Positions 52,106-64,000 are shown, counted from the first letter of the stretch. The stretch: 64,000 nucleotides of DNA from Parastagonospora avenae f. sp. tritici 18332-5 (GCA_022559985.1 JAFJTR010000013.1:372001-436000), one strand, 5' to 3'. The notes: generated from the sequence alone by a model not told the origin. Numbers and translations: made by a program.

Positions 52106-53950
52106 TCAAGGACCTTTGGGCAATTTAATCAGGTAATTCCGGATATCTTCACCTTGGTAAGCCTGCACAAACTCATGCTCGGGGCTTTCATACTCCTCCT
52201 CCGTACTAGACTGCTCGTAATCGAGTGCAAATTCAACATCCGCCCCATCTGCATCGATGTCAAGTGTCTCGGCCCGAGCAAGTTCCAACCAAGCCTCCTT
52301 CGTGACCACAGGCTGGTTGTACGATAGAGTCAGACCATTCTGCCTGCAGATTTGATCCCTCACACCATCGATCCTATCCCAAGGATATTCCATCTCTTCA
52401 GTCACGTCTTGATGTTCACTTGGCGTAAAGCAGATTTCAATATTCGCAAGAGCAGCTTTGCGTGATACTGCACACTTTGCGAGCTCAGTAATCCAGGTCG
52501 CCTCGGCTTCTCCAAAGTCACTCTTCCAGCTTTGGTCGTACTCCTTGAAGTCCCAGGCAAATGTTTTCAAGCTCGGACCCAGCACGTTCGAGTCTTCATG
52601 CGAGAACTGTACGGGAGTTCGCATCTGCCATCTTGATAGCTTCAGATATTCAAGATTTGGGAACAGCGTGGCATTGAAAAGTCGATCACTGGATGTGCGG
52701 GAAAGAGCACCTATTTCGATATGCATGAGGGAGTTCTGATGGATGCGCAGCCAGTTCTCGAACATTGGATAGTCCATACGATGATGCTGGTATTCTGGAT
52801 TGTCTGCGAAATTGCAGAACTCTAAACGAGTGAGCACAGCAGGCCACTGGAGAAGAGCGACTATACTTTGAGGCTGGTCTCGGTACCCGGATACGCGCAA
52901 GGTCGTGAAAGATGCGGTGCGCATTTTTGGTGATTGAGCCAGTCCAACATCTCCGTTGTCATACCACTCCCAAATGCCATTGATCTCTAACACCTTTATC
53001 TTTGGAAAATCCATTCGCTTGATAAGGGACGGGACAAGAAAGTTAGAGCCTCCACTGACGATTTTGAATTCCTCTAGGTCTTTGAAGTTGGCCGCTATTC
53101 GGGTAAGGACGTCCCACGCGTCTGTGATTATCGTCCCGCCGGGTTCGTTGAAACAACCAAAGAGGGAAAGATTCCGGGTGCCCGTGAGCCAATTGGAAAA
53201 GTCCTTTGCAACTGTATAATCATCTTCTGGGCCCACGTAATTGTAAAGGCTCATGTGCAGCAATCTACCGACGGAAACAGTAGATGTCAGTGTTGTTTCA
53301 AGAGTGCTAACAAAACTTCCATCGGTGGAAGATGCGTGCTGCAACTATGCCACTGGCCATGCTACTTCGTAGAAAGTAGCATAACTTTCGCAACGTCGAC
53401 AAGCTACTTCTTTATGGGGACTAAAAACATCGAGTACGTCGGAAGATACTGTATGAGAGCAAACGAATACAACCGCCTATAGAAAATAGAAATAATGACA
53501 AATAGCTACTTACCTACAGTACTTGCGGAGATGTGGTCTGTCCCTGAGCGTACGATGGAGGTTTTTGACCGTGATACTGGGAGGTATCACTTGGTGTGGA
53601 TACTCGATACGGATATCGCGTAGCAGTAGTGGCCGCGCCAAACGTCTCAGTCGGTGGCATACTTTGGTAAGCATCCGGGCTGTCCTGCTGTGACAGACTT
53701 TTATTCGGTTTTGGCAGTCATCCTCATCAATAGCTAGTTCGACGATCTGGGCCAAAATTTCGTCCGGCAGCTGGAAGAGGAAGTTCTTCGTTGGTCTTTT
53801 GTCTTCTGGCGGACGAGACTGTGCATTCTTCCCCTTGTGTATGCCATATGACGATTCCGCACCGGCCAGCGACAATGGTGGATCCAGTTCGATGATCGCC
53901 AAGGAGTTGGTGCGCGAGGGGCCAAGATGCATTTGAAGCCGGAGTGCCAT
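52106..53950 (-). CDS. F-box protein
   Basis: Two exons, 53950-53514 and 53264-52106, give 531 residues. The N-terminal F-box is NFLFQLPDEILAQIVELAID (about residues 55-74). It is followed by RTARMLTKVCHRLRRLARPL and LLLRDIRIEYP, the usual continuation. The remainder has spaced leucine-rich segments (RNLSLFGCFNEP, LTRLEFCNFADN, PNLEYLKLSRW) and an acidic end. F-box proteins are known to hand substrates to SCF ubiquitin ligases; the substrate is unknown. The single intron (249 nt) is several times longer than the others in this window and is open in one frame (MQHASSTDGSFVS...), so a missed exon is possible. Confidence 0.75.
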
Positions 53951-56278
53951 GTCAAGCTACCCAAGATATAATGTATAAGTAACTCCTTTACGTGATGTAG
54001 ATCTGGAATGCTTCAATAATCTAGAGGCTGCTATCGAGCGGTTTCAATCGGCCCTTTCCTCACCCCACTAATTATTCTGGTGATGTTTGCGAGAAGGACC
54101 CCTGCATCCGACCTCGGGATAGATCAATAAAACACCCACCCCAACTGACAATACCAAAGTGACCCATACCAGATCAGCCGCACCAGGCATCGTTTCTAAA
54201 TTTTGAAAAAGTGTAAATGTGCTGGGAGGCTCACTAGTGAAAGGAAATAACGATAACTATGAACGCATTCTGTACGATTGGTGTTGACTTCCTTGATTGT
54301 TGTTTACTTCATTGCACTAAGGAGGAGAACTACAGAAAAGATGGGCTCAGGGGTTCTGGTCTGAGCGCTGCTCGGACGCTGCGATCAGCGCGTCTGATCG
54401 CGTAGTTGACGATACTTGTGATCCGACAAAATGGGAAGGATTCAGAAGCAAAACGAGGCCTTAAGAGCCCGGACCTTTTCGACCCAGGTGGAGGCTCTTC
54501 TTTCCGCGCCGTTGGATACGGACCAAGAGCTTGCAAGGGTGTAAAGGAAGTGATACGGTGTGGGTCCAAACATCACGCCGAGTGGTTCGAGCATCCGAAC
54601 AGCCAACCGCCCGCACTCCTGCTTCTCAACCGTATACTTCGTATGCACTTGCTACACTGCTGCCATCAGATGAAGGCGAGATCATGTTGTCGAAGATCTC
54701 TCCACATCCGAGCATGCCAAGAAAGTAAGATGATCATACCTGACAGTAAAAAACACCAAGCGTGGCCTAGTGCAAACCATTGTGGAGACATGATCTCGGG
54801 TTGAATGAACTCATTGTTCGTGTCTTCGGGTGCCACAGGCGGTGCAGGACTGCCCAGGAATTAAAGTCCCATTCGTCCCAATGAATGTAACCACCGGGCT
54901 CTTGGAGAACATGATATGTTAGCCAGCGTTACAATGCACATCCCGGTTTGATGAAACTACTCAGCATCTCCATAAGATTTTTCAACATCTGGACTACGAG
55001 CTGAGAGGGAGGCTCAGAGAGGATACCATGAGTTGTTCATAAAATATTGGAACTAAGCCACTCTTTTGCAGAACATTGAGTAAAATCGACATCCAGCCAT
55101 CTGTTCGTGCTGTAGAAAGAGATTCCCGCTAAAGCTTGATTAGCCGCATTTTATTAGCGGTCAGTAAATAGTTCAGAGGTTCTCCCGCGAGGAACACCTT
55201 CCGCGTTTGTACATAGACTGAACACTCACCATATTGCGACTCCCATATCTGCGACGTGCAGATGTTCTGCTTTTTTCGGAATTGATGGATAAATAAGGTA
55301 ATTCAGTTGGTCTTCGTACAATTAATGCTGTAAAGTAGTCCTGTAGGGATATCGATAGACCGCTGACGGGACTTAATAATGCATGGTTACCTAGCGTTAT
55401 CTGGAAATCCCCGGGAAAGGAAGTAACTGTGATCATTCCGGCTCCTTGTGATGCAGTGTTTGCGGAAAGACAGGTGATGGCTGTATAAGTGTGAGATTTA
55501 AGGGGTTCTTGATAATGTTGATGATTGAAGTGATTGATTGTGTCTCGTCTTCGTCTGATCTATGAACAAGTGGTTTTATCCCTCACCATTGTGCGACCAG
55601 CTGCACAGTCCATTCCATGCATTGCTATTCTAGCCGAGCCTGTGTTACAGCCCAGCCTCGCTCATATTTGACAGTAAGACTAGGGAAGAAGAGTGCATAT
55701 GTAACGGGCTGAGCCCTGGATCCTATGACTAGGCTGCTAGCCTAGTCGCTTTCTTCCCTTCTATCCCTCACCTTGGTCCTTGCCTCAGCAGCATGTGGAC
55801 CGTGCGCGAACACAAACAACATGGGTTGATAGCCCAGCTCTTTCACTTCCTCCTTATCTTGACTGTAAATAGCATCTGGACTAGGTAGCTGGAATACAGT
55901 GCCTACAGACCGTTCACAGCATAGATCGATGAGGATGTCTAAAAGGCAAGAATCAGTACATTAAGCTCAATAGTCAAGATTGTTCGTTACTGACTTCTCT
56001 ATTGTTTTCCCTGTCTTTTATGGTACGGACAAAACTCTATTTCAACCCCTTCTAAAAAGACGAGGAAGTAGGGCCCCATTCAATTCAACCCAATTCAAAC
56101 AAACTCCTGATAGTATCTACCTACAATCCGTACGAGAAGGCGTCAGAGTGCTGCTTTCATCTGCGTGGTGTCACAAATGGTAGCTCTGGAGACGATGGAC
56201 TGATAAATCCGCGACGGAAACCAACTTTCAGATATTATAGGTGGTCCTCTTAAGGCTAGAAGCTGCAGAAATACTCAT
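53951..56278. other. AT-rich gene-poor stretch of 2.3 kb
   Basis: Short frames only. AT-richness and lack of coding pattern suggest old, mutated non-coding or repeat DNA. Two nested inverted repeats lie at 55682-55759. Confidence 0.4.
55682..55759. repeat. Nested inverted repeats
   Basis: Outer arms AGGGAAGAA (55682-55690) and TTCTTCCCT (55751-55759). Inner perfect hairpin GACTAGGC-TGCTA-GCCTAGTC (55727-55747). A third small hairpin, GGGCT-G-AGCCC, lies between them near 55707. The layout is like a miniature inverted-repeat element, but no target duplication was found. Confidence 0.6.
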
Positions 56279-58601
56279 TCAACCTCGCTTATGACCGCCT
56301 AGAGGAATAGGGCGCTCCAATTCCGGCATCTCAGAAACATTTGCTGGACTTCTCACGCTCGGCATTTCCACACTCTGAGCGTGCATATGCGACTGAGATG
56401 GATCGAGCGCTGGAGGATAGTATGTCTGATGATACACATACTCTCCTGGCTGTCCCCAATCGTCAGATATTTGATGTTGCGATGGTGGAGATGCTCGATA
56501 GTATGGATCGGCAGCAGGCTTCATGCCGTGCGAAGGTTGAGCGGCTGGGGGCGGGGGAGATCCCTGGGCAGACCACGATGGAGACTGCGGGTGAGGCGAG
56601 TAGAGAGTGGTACCTTGAGAAGCCGAGAAGCTTGCGACCGATTTTCGTGCCCTGTCAGGGCCATGAGGGTCGTTCCCTTTGTTGTTGTTGCTGTCCGCAC
56701 TCTGTGCCTGGCCATCGCTCGTTCGGCGTCGAGATCGGAGACAAAGGAACACCAAGGCGATTATAGCAATGAGGGCGACAACACCACCAACCACTCCACC
56801 TACTATGGCACCGACATTGGGCTTGTGACCGGAGTCAGCAGGTGAGTTTGTGGCTGATGGTATTTCTCGAGTCGCTGTGCGGACTTTAGCAGAATATGTA
56901 GCGCCAAAGTATACAGACAGCTCGCTGTTGGTTCCCCATCCGCTCTCAGGCGATTTGGCTGTAGCTCCTCCATTGTTACTATCCGGAGTCAGTAACATGG
57001 TTCAGTTGTGGGAACAAGATTACCTACTTCCCGCCGATGACCTTTGTCAACAAGTCAGGCACACGATATTGTGTGACATTATTCATTGGCCGATGCCACC
57101 AGGCTGGATTTCCGTCTACAGCGTTCTCTACACTTTCCTGTCCTAGGAACGCTGCATGTTGACCCCCAATAATCTTCACGTCACACTCGTTCTGGGTGTT
57201 GTTGACATAGTACCCGCCTATAACCATGAATTGCGAATCATGAATGATGTTGCAAGATGACCAGGCTTTGCCCCTGGGGAAGACATCTTTGATCGGGTCG
57301 GGAGTGACCTGAAGGCATTAGTCACGACCAACAGCAGTGAAAGTGTGTTACTGACCAGTAGCCATTGAAAGGAAGGCAATGAAAGGACGTAAATATCCCC
57401 GAGGCCGGACCCATTAGCTGAGATGCCGCCAAAGATATATCTCCATCAGGTTAGCGTTATCTACCATATCATAATCTGAAAGTTCTTACATGTTATAAGA
57501 CGATTTATCTCCTGCCCAGACAGCACCTGCGCAGAATCCGCGTCGCGGCTGCGGAATATTGCCTCCAGCAGTCTGGGTATACCAACGATTGTCCGCAATG
57601 TCATGCACGTGGATTTGCTTTAGATAAGTTTAGCATGTGGTTATCCATAGACGAAACCAATACGCACACTCATGTTTAGCTAGTATAACGTTAAACTCAT
57701 ACACATGTTATACAGCATTGAGATGGACTTACATGGCTGATCTCACCGTCGGTCGGGTTTGTTTCCAAGCCACCAAAGTACACCAGCATGCCTCCAGCCG
57801 ACGCAGGTATGTATTGAAGCGTTCCTTCGGCTCGCGCATTCTTGTCACCAGATTGCGTGGTGTTCGTCCATTCTGTGCTATTCATGTCGTACTTTAATAA
57901 TGTGTTCAGCATCAGGCGTTCACTAGTCCAACCGCTTGTGGACTTGTTAGTAAGATAACCACCGTAGTAGTAGCCCCAACCATTCTCGTGGACAGTTCCA
58001 GCTCCAAATGCTGGCCATTTGACACTATATTGAGTGGGATGAGCTTTTGTCTTGGTCCAGTTGTTGTAGATTGTGTCATATTTCCAGAGATCAACGCCCT
58101 GAGAGTCTTTTCCTTTCGCAGCATCGACTGTCTCGTACTCGCCAGCAAAAAGATAGAAGTATTTATTGACGGTATCGGGCCAAAGCACTCCTCCGCTCAC
58201 TGAAGGAATGTTCGGTTCCTAAGACACTAAGTTCATGTTCGAAGAAACTGATACGATCAAGTGAATGTATAATTCAACTCACTTTAGACAAGTTCGCATA
58301 TTGGGTGGGAAAGCTCTCAGGATTGTTTGTGTCTTTGACGTCTTCCCAGATGAGAGCAGTGTCTGCATTTGTTAGACTTGGTTCCTCCTGAGCATGGGCA
58401 CTCACTTTGCGTCAGTATGGTTTCATTGTCCCAACTATCGCCGTGGTCATTGTAGTACACCATCCCTCCGTCAATGAACAGCTTCGAATCTATTATGCAT
58501 GTTTGGTGCAAATGTCGTCGGCAGAAGTCTTTGACGGGATTTTTGATATTCTGCTGCGCGGAGGCGAATGTGAGTATCCCACACAACAGTAAAGACTTCA
58601 T
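56279..58601 (-). CDS. Membrane-anchored kelch-repeat protein
   Basis: Seven exons, 58601-58406, 58362-58283, 58218-57733, 57617-57490, 57440-57356, 57308-57028 and 56978-56279, give 651 residues. There is a signal peptide (LLLCGILTFASA), then kelch-type blades: TCIIDSKLFIDGGMVYYND, YFYLFAGEYE, GGMLVYFGGLE, IYIFGGISANGSG and FMVIGGYYVNN. A stalk is followed by one membrane helix (VGGVVGGVVALIAIIALVFL, about 480-500) and a basic stop (CLRSRRR). The cytoplasmic tail is Ser/Pro/Gln-rich, about 140 residues. Such secreted kelch propellers with a membrane anchor are common in filamentous ascomycetes; their ligands are unknown. All six junctions keep the frame. The tail has no kinase or binding domain I can name. 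Confidence 0.82.
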
Positions 58602-60049
58602 GTTCAGTGGAGTATTGAATTGTGACAAGCTATGGTAGAGTAAAGAACAGCGGCTGGGGGTCGAGGGTTTATATCTGCTCCACCTTCTCCGCCCTCAATC
58701 ATCGAGCAGAGAGGCTTGTAGAAGACAGCTCGAGTCCGCTTATGATTTCTAAATGCGGCTACGGCTGACCGGTGTGGAATATGCAGGCTTGCAAGCCATG
58801 AAGGAGCGAAGTTGTGTTCGCACATGGAAACTTCTAATCATGGTCTCCCCAGCCTGGTAACTTGAGCGGTGTGCGTGACCAGATATCACGGAGAGCATTA
58901 CGCTCAGCTGAATAGTACTCCTCCATGCGATTTGTGACGTTGATTTATATCACCCATTGCCCATCTCTTCTCTGCGAAGTAGACCTGGTACTTGAGCGAT
59001 AAGTCGCTTGGAGTGGCGGCACGGTGAGCGCATATGGCGGAGTCTAGAGCTTTCGCGCTCTGCGGGGTATAACATGGCAAACAAATCAGACACTTTGAGT
59101 GATATTTTTGGTTACTAGTGCGGGCCTTGTTAGATACTGTGCAGCCTGATACATGGGAAAGCGTGATAAGAAGGGATCAAGTCAACTTAGCATAACTGGA
59201 GGTGATATAGGCGAGTCACATCTGTACATTGTGTGAACTACGCCGTTTCGTGTATCATTCCTTGATGACTTCCACCAGGTCTTGCACCTTGTAGCAGCGT
59301 TGTAGGTACCAAGGCTGAGCTTGAGATGTGCCATCTCGGGATGGGGCCGGAAGTCTATGCAAGCCACCGCCGGGCGCAGTCCAAGGGCTTTCAGCCACCA
59401 TGGGATACGTACTGTAGCTCTGGGAACGCAATCCATTTATTAGTCTGATCAATGTTGCTTTTTGCAACTCGCTTCTTTTATCCCTCTGATCATAGCGTGC
59501 TGCAGTGTCTTCGCTAAATATGCATACTGTCGGTTGACCGGGTATTGGATGTGTACACCCGCAGACGTACGCCAAAAGGTGAGCAGGCAAGATGATTCTG
59601 TTGATTACTTGACTACTACCCTCTCTCTCCTTGCGGAGAAGGAGGGTTCTTATCTACATGTGGCCCCTTGGCGCACAGACTGTATTGAGCCGCAATTGCG
59701 CCGTGAATTAAGCCGTACTTGCGTACGGACACATACACACCACAGATGCGGCTAGAATGCGAACGAGCACCTCAATCAATAGCGCTATGCTACCAGGACA
59801 CTAAACCTAGAACAACAGTTCGACTTCCAACTGCTCTTCTATGATTTATAACGCGCAAATCGCATAACATTGAATGGTTCGATTAGGACTACAAGTAGCC
59901 CCATGGATGACATCATCCTATGTCGCAGTGAGTGCAAGCAGTGCGCAAGGAATTGAGGATTGAATTAAGGTTGTATTGCGTGTAGCTACGAACGGTAGAT
60001 ATACATAGGTGGCTGTAAACAGCGCTAGTGCAGAATGGGGAGTCGCCTC
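58602..60049. other. Intergenic
   Basis: No supported gene. A frame at 59462-59755 looks secreted at its start but opens with TTG and has no ATG. Confidence 0.4.
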
Positions 60050-60295
60050 TCACCGAAGGTGAGGCGCGGGTTGCCCATGAGGCAAGAGACACTCAAACCG
60101 TGACATCCTAAACGGACATTCATCGAGATTGCGCTCGCGCGCTTTCTGGCTGAGCGGCTTCAACTTCTGCTTCTTTTGCTTGTGGTCGTTGGCGCGCAGC
60201 TTGTAATCTTTGCGCTATTCGAGGAGACCCCACTTTTCGTGCTCAACGGGCTGCGCGTACTCTTTGTGGCTGCGCCGCTGGACGGAATTTCGCAT
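60050..60295 (-). pseudogene. UTP11: UTP11 fragment with in-frame stop
   Basis: Reads MRNSVQRRSHKEYAQPVEHE then KWGLLE, TAG (60217-60215), RKDYKLRANDHKQKKQKLK, PLSQKARERNLDE, and ends at TGA (60052-60050). This is the N-terminal third of UTP11, where RNxVQRRxHKERxQP, KWGLLExxKDYxLRAxDYxxKK and KAxERNPDEF are conserved. Utp11 is known as part of the U3 snoRNP processome that makes 18S rRNA. Only about 80 codons are present, one stop interrupts them, and the end of the conserved block is degraded (ECPFRMS). It is most likely a retained fragment of a duplicate; the working gene should be elsewhere. No intron is visible in the fragment. Confidence 0.75.
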
Positions 60296-61001
60296 TGATG
60301 ATATGGTTGGGTGGTTGGGAATGTGTTTGTATGCTGATGTAGTTAGCGAAGTTTTGGATATGACCAAAAGTTTGGCGGAGATGGAGACAAGGTCGGACGC
60401 TAGATTAGTTGCACGTTGGTGAGATTAGCATGGTAAAGAAGATGTCTTCGTGAATCAGAACAGTATCACCATCATGACTCTAGTAAGACATCCTGGAAAT
60501 TCTTTGAATATGTCTGGTTATGATGTAACCGTGTAATTGGAGAACATGATATGTAATCACAAAGTTCCTGCCGCCTCCTGAAAATCAGGAATATCCATGA
60601 CACCGCTTCCCTTGTCCATCCTGAGCAACCTCCAACATCTACGATTTCACCTCCTCATTTATGATACCTGCGTTGAATCGCTCTACCAGCAAGCCCCGGT
60701 TCATCCATTTTTTCCATCGCTGTCTCTACGCTACGAGTGCGAGTAATCTCTCCGCTTGTTGAGTTCTCATGCATTATGTGCTGGTTGTGGCGGCTTCAGC
60801 AAACCAAATGCCCATTCACAAAACACAACAAACTGAAAACAGTGAATTTAGGGGTATCGTGACGGTAGGGCAAGAGACAACAAGGCTTCTCGTTCGCTTA
60901 GCTGCATCGTACCGGAGGGTTAGTAGTTAAGTGGGTGACCATTAGCGAATCTCCCCTGTTGCATGTTTTTGATCTTTTTTTGCTTCTACTTGCAGTATAC
61001 A
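60296..61001. other. Intergenic, downstream of the cyclase
   Basis: No supported gene. AT-rich towards 60540. Confidence 0.45.
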
Positions 61002-63258
61002 TCAGTGATCAAGAATGGAAGTGCTGACTTCACTGATCCTGATCGCGCGTGAGTTCACCTCGCGCAGCCATCGTCCAAGTGCCATCATAGGATATCCGTG
61101 CCGCGAACTTGAGTAATCTAGCCAGAGTATTTCAGGAAAGCCAACGCTCACATATTCTTTTTGCCGCCACGTTGCACCCGGACCTGCGCCTATCCCAGTG
61201 CCATCTTCATCTGATACGTACAATCCAGCTGTTTGTGTACGGACGAGATATTGTATACCCTTCACAATCGCAGTGTCTGTGGGCGATAAGTGTGCAAGAA
61301 GACCCATGATGGCCCATGCTGTCTGCGTTGGTGTACTGTCAAGCCTTTCCGTTAAAGAGCCCTGCTGATAAGTCGACACACCTTCACCCCATCCTCCATC
61401 CTGGTTCTGTACGGACTTGATCCACAAAAGTGGTCGCTGGACCATCTCATCTTTGCATACTTTGCTCTTGCTATCGTGTATGCTCCCTAAAAAGAACCTC
61501 ATGCCACAAAGTACGCTGTATGTTCCGTTCAGGTAGTTTACATGCCATCGACTTCCCCATCGTCCATGAGAGTCTTGTTCAGTCCGGAGGTATTGAATAG
61601 CTTTGAGACAAGCGCGTCTGATTTGAAGACACAGCTCATCCAACAACAGTTTCTTGCCAGTCTTGCGGTAGAAGTCATCACTTAGCGCGAGCAAAATCCC
61701 GAAGCACTCCAGAACGCGCCCGGTGATGTCTGGCACACTTGGATCAAAGAACTCGTTGCCTTGACCAAACGGCGTGTGGTTCAGCCAGCGGTTGCAATTG
61801 TTCCAGCCGTCGAAACATGCCCATCCGCCATTTGTGCATTGCATTTCCAGCAGGAAGTGAACAGCTGCCAGCGATGCTTCGGATGATAAATCTGCGGGCC
61901 TGTGCATGACAATGCAGAGCAGAGAGACAAGAGTGTCATCGTTGTCGGGGTAGTGGGTATTCTGGACATGTGTCAGCCAAGACCAGGGGTTACTGCTTCC
62001 TGAAGAACGTGTCGTAGCGGTTGTATGAGGAGTCCTATTGTACACTCACACATTCCTGATAACACCATCCACCTAGCGCGAGTCTTGAATTTTGCTTGTG
62101 GCAATCTCCAGGCACGCTAAGAATTTGGTGGTCCTTGAACCAGTCGATAGTCACTGGGAGGGTGGATTAGCCAGAGGTAGAGTGCTAAGAGTAACGATTT
62201 TGCTTACGATCCATGGCTGCAGTCTGCAGTCCAGTATCCAGAAGGCCCAAAGCCATCAGACCAGTGTCCCACACGGGCCCATGTGTGACTTGCATCCGCA
62301 GACCCTGACTATCTTCCCATAAGTACTTATCAATCGCCTTGGTCAAATGAGTAATGATTGGATGTTGCGAAGAGAATCCTTCAGCTCGTAGGGCAAGCAA
62401 GGCACAGAAGTTAGTTTCCCAGAATGCCCCATAACCGCCGTCATCTACACGGTCGAGGATGAATCGGACACAACTGGCGAGAGCTGAGGATCTTGTTGGT
62501 AGGAGTCGAAGTCCAGGTTCTAAAAGCTCAAGGGTCTTGTCTGCCATGCTTCCTAGGAACCGAGCTAACTCCGCGTTCTTCCATAATTGCCTCAGAGAGG
62601 AATTGTAAGTTGTGCGACGATCTTGCGCATCGACCCAAAGCTCGTCCAGAAAGTCGCATGAGACAACTCCGTGATATACAGGTTGACGATGACGCAGAAT
62701 CATGATAGCGACGGCCGGTGTGCGTGCCCAGTAGGCAAAAGAGTAGATGCTAAAGAATGGTCCGGAGGTTGGGAGCAGCATCAGCTCCGGAGGCACTTGT
62801 GGTAATGTGGACCACGCTACCAGCCCCAAAAGTGCAAGAAGAATTTGAGTTGTGACCCCGACCTTTGCAAGCCCTCCTTCGTCTCGGATGTATCTACGAG
62901 CGGCTTGCATTTGTGGTTTCTCTTCTCCCACATCCAAGAGCTTCAGAGCCAAGTAAGCCTCCACCGTGGTAGATAGATGTCCTTCTCCCATATTCTTTGG
63001 TAGAAGTCCCCAATATCCATTGTCATCTTGCTGACACTCAATCCAGACACGTAATTTATTCTTCTCGTCTCGCGACAGAGGATTTGTTGCCAGGATCATG
63101 CGGAGAACGATGTACTGTGCTGTGAAAGATACCGTAGAACGCAATTCACAAAGCCAATGTCCCGAGGCCTTCATGGTAGCGTGGGCATATGTTGCTGCGC
63201 GCGAGACGGCTTCGTGGGCGGAATGCTCCAAGGACATCAACGAAACATGTTCGTCCAT
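61002..63258 (-). CDS. Squalene-hopene-cyclase-like terpene cyclase
   Basis: Three exons, 63258-62208, 62153-62050 and 61961-61002, give 704 residues. The acid motif is YPDNDDT (the DxDD of class II cyclases), placed directly after GGWCYQEC as in squalene-hopene cyclases. QW-type repeats are seen: SGHWLCELRSTVSFTAQY, QQDDNGYWGLLP, QCTNGGWACFDGW, QDSHGRWGSRW and VQNQDGGWGEG. The C-terminus (FPEILWLDYSSSRHGYPMMA) matches the cyclase end. Such enzymes are known to fold squalene or related polyprenes into pentacyclic products without oxygen. The start is the first ATG after the TATA box at 63575-63567. The open frame extends further upstream without an ATG. No other pathway gene is next to it. 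Fungal copies are thought to come from bacteria. Confidence 0.88.
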
Positions 63259-63566
63259 GGCTGAGAGATATCTTGAAAGCAGATTCCCAGATAAGGCCGG
63301 GGGATGGTCTTTGAGGGGTCGGATGGACCAGGGAGCGCGAATGCTGGTCAAAAGATATGTGGTCCGCAACTGTATTTCACTGTTAGCCTTTTGCAAGGCT
63401 GATACTATTTCAGGGCGTATGCTTAGAAGATCGAAGGCGATAATTGATCCTTCGCGTATTTCGAGCGTGGCCAATCAGCAGTTGTGTCCAAGATAGGAAG
63501 AGATCAGGCAGATGTTCGGTTTGTAGATTGGTTGGCGGAGAATGAGTCTGTTATGGATTGCGCCGC

Positions 63567-63589
63567 TTATTTATAGTGAGCTATAAATT
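63567..63589. promoter_or_regulatory. Back-to-back TATA boxes
   Basis: TATAAATAA on the minus strand (63575-63567), in line with the cyclase, and TATAAATT on the plus strand (63582-63589), seven bases apart and facing away. The plus-strand box may serve a transcript running off the window; its only nearby ATG frames are very short. Confidence 0.45.
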
Positions 63590-64000
63590 CCATTCACCGA
63601 TCGTACCGGCAGCGATTCGTGTGTTTCCCGATGAATGTAAGTGAAGATACAGCAAGATAGGCAATGGTCGGGATCAAATGGTGCACAGTTGAACGGCGTC
63701 TTCACGTGTCGCACTGTCAGCAGAAATGTTTGGCGCAAATTCAGTCAAAAGCATCAATCGTGTTCAAACATTTCTGTTGGACATTAGCCGCGGGATGGGC
63801 GTGTTTGCCGACAATTCACGGTAGCGTAGCTGAGGATGGCTGAGCATGCCATCAGTAGAAGCTTGCAAGGGTAGTAGCACTATATAGTCGTGCGCCACAC
63901 CCGCGCTTGACACGTCGAACACAGTATTTAGGCTCGAATGTACTCGCGCATTGTGCACGGCTCACTTCACCGTAACAATTATGATCTTTACTCCTGTGTC
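63590..64000. other. Right edge, no gene seen
   Basis: No ATG-started frame of note on either strand; a gene starting beyond the window is possible. Confidence 0.35.

Noticed and set aside
59462..59755. 97-codon frame with a secretion-like start
   Set aside because: Opens with TTG; no ATG precedes the hydrophobic part.

Overview
The window looks like nuclear DNA of a filamentous ascomycete (Pezizomycotina, probably a dothideomycete; this is inference). Introns are short (about 45-90 nt) with GT-AG ends and CTAAC/CTGAC branch sites. The gene set includes the fungal proteins Msb2, a PTH11-like receptor, fungal-type Mcd4 and a PAN-domain secreted protein. Exon boundaries given here were worked out by hand from splice signals and reading frame.

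Conserved housekeeping genes: TIM21 and MSP1 (divergent pair, 10.8-13.3 kb), MSB2 (19.7-22.9 kb), SEC27 (23.8-26.8 kb), MCD4 (34.6-37.8 kb), GDI1 (38.3-40.0 kb), mitochondrial ribosomal MRPL4 (40.6-41.4 kb), a GCN4/CPC1-type bZIP factor (41.9-42.9 kb), an M3 oligopeptidase (47.6-50.0 kb) and a CoA-binding protein (51.3-51.9 kb). Accessory genes: the end of a PDR-type ABC transporter (left edge), a Cys-rich secreted protein with Kex2 sites (2.1-2.9 kb), a PAN/Apple protein (4.2-5.3 kb), a PTH11-like receptor (45.2-46.5 kb), an F-box protein (52.1-54.0 kb), a membrane-anchored kelch protein (56.3-58.6 kb) and a squalene-hopene-cyclase-like enzyme (61.0-63.3 kb). Broken genes: a frameshifted metallophosphoesterase (13.7-14.5 kb) and a UTP11 fragment (60.1-60.3 kb).

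The least ordinary part is a tandem array at about 6.3-10.7 kb and a second cluster at 27.1-28.6 kb, all read on the minus strand. Each unit, about 226-280 bp where regular, has a TATA-like element followed 75-87 nt later by an ATG. That ATG opens a very short reading frame, commonly starting like MFVxLxAPK or Mxxxx(S/A)PK. In the better-kept units a CACATG-like element lies 50-54 bp upstream of the TATA. This looks like an amplified, decaying family of micro-genes with preserved promoters. I do not recognise it. Short basic disordered genes at 29.2-31.7 kb may be related.

A 211-bp dispersed repeat has one copy at 649-859 and a second inside the array. The two copies differ by five transitions, four of them of the CpA-to-TpA kind expected from repeat-induced point mutation. 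Three coding-like frames in the window carry an in-frame TAG where CAG would restore the frame.
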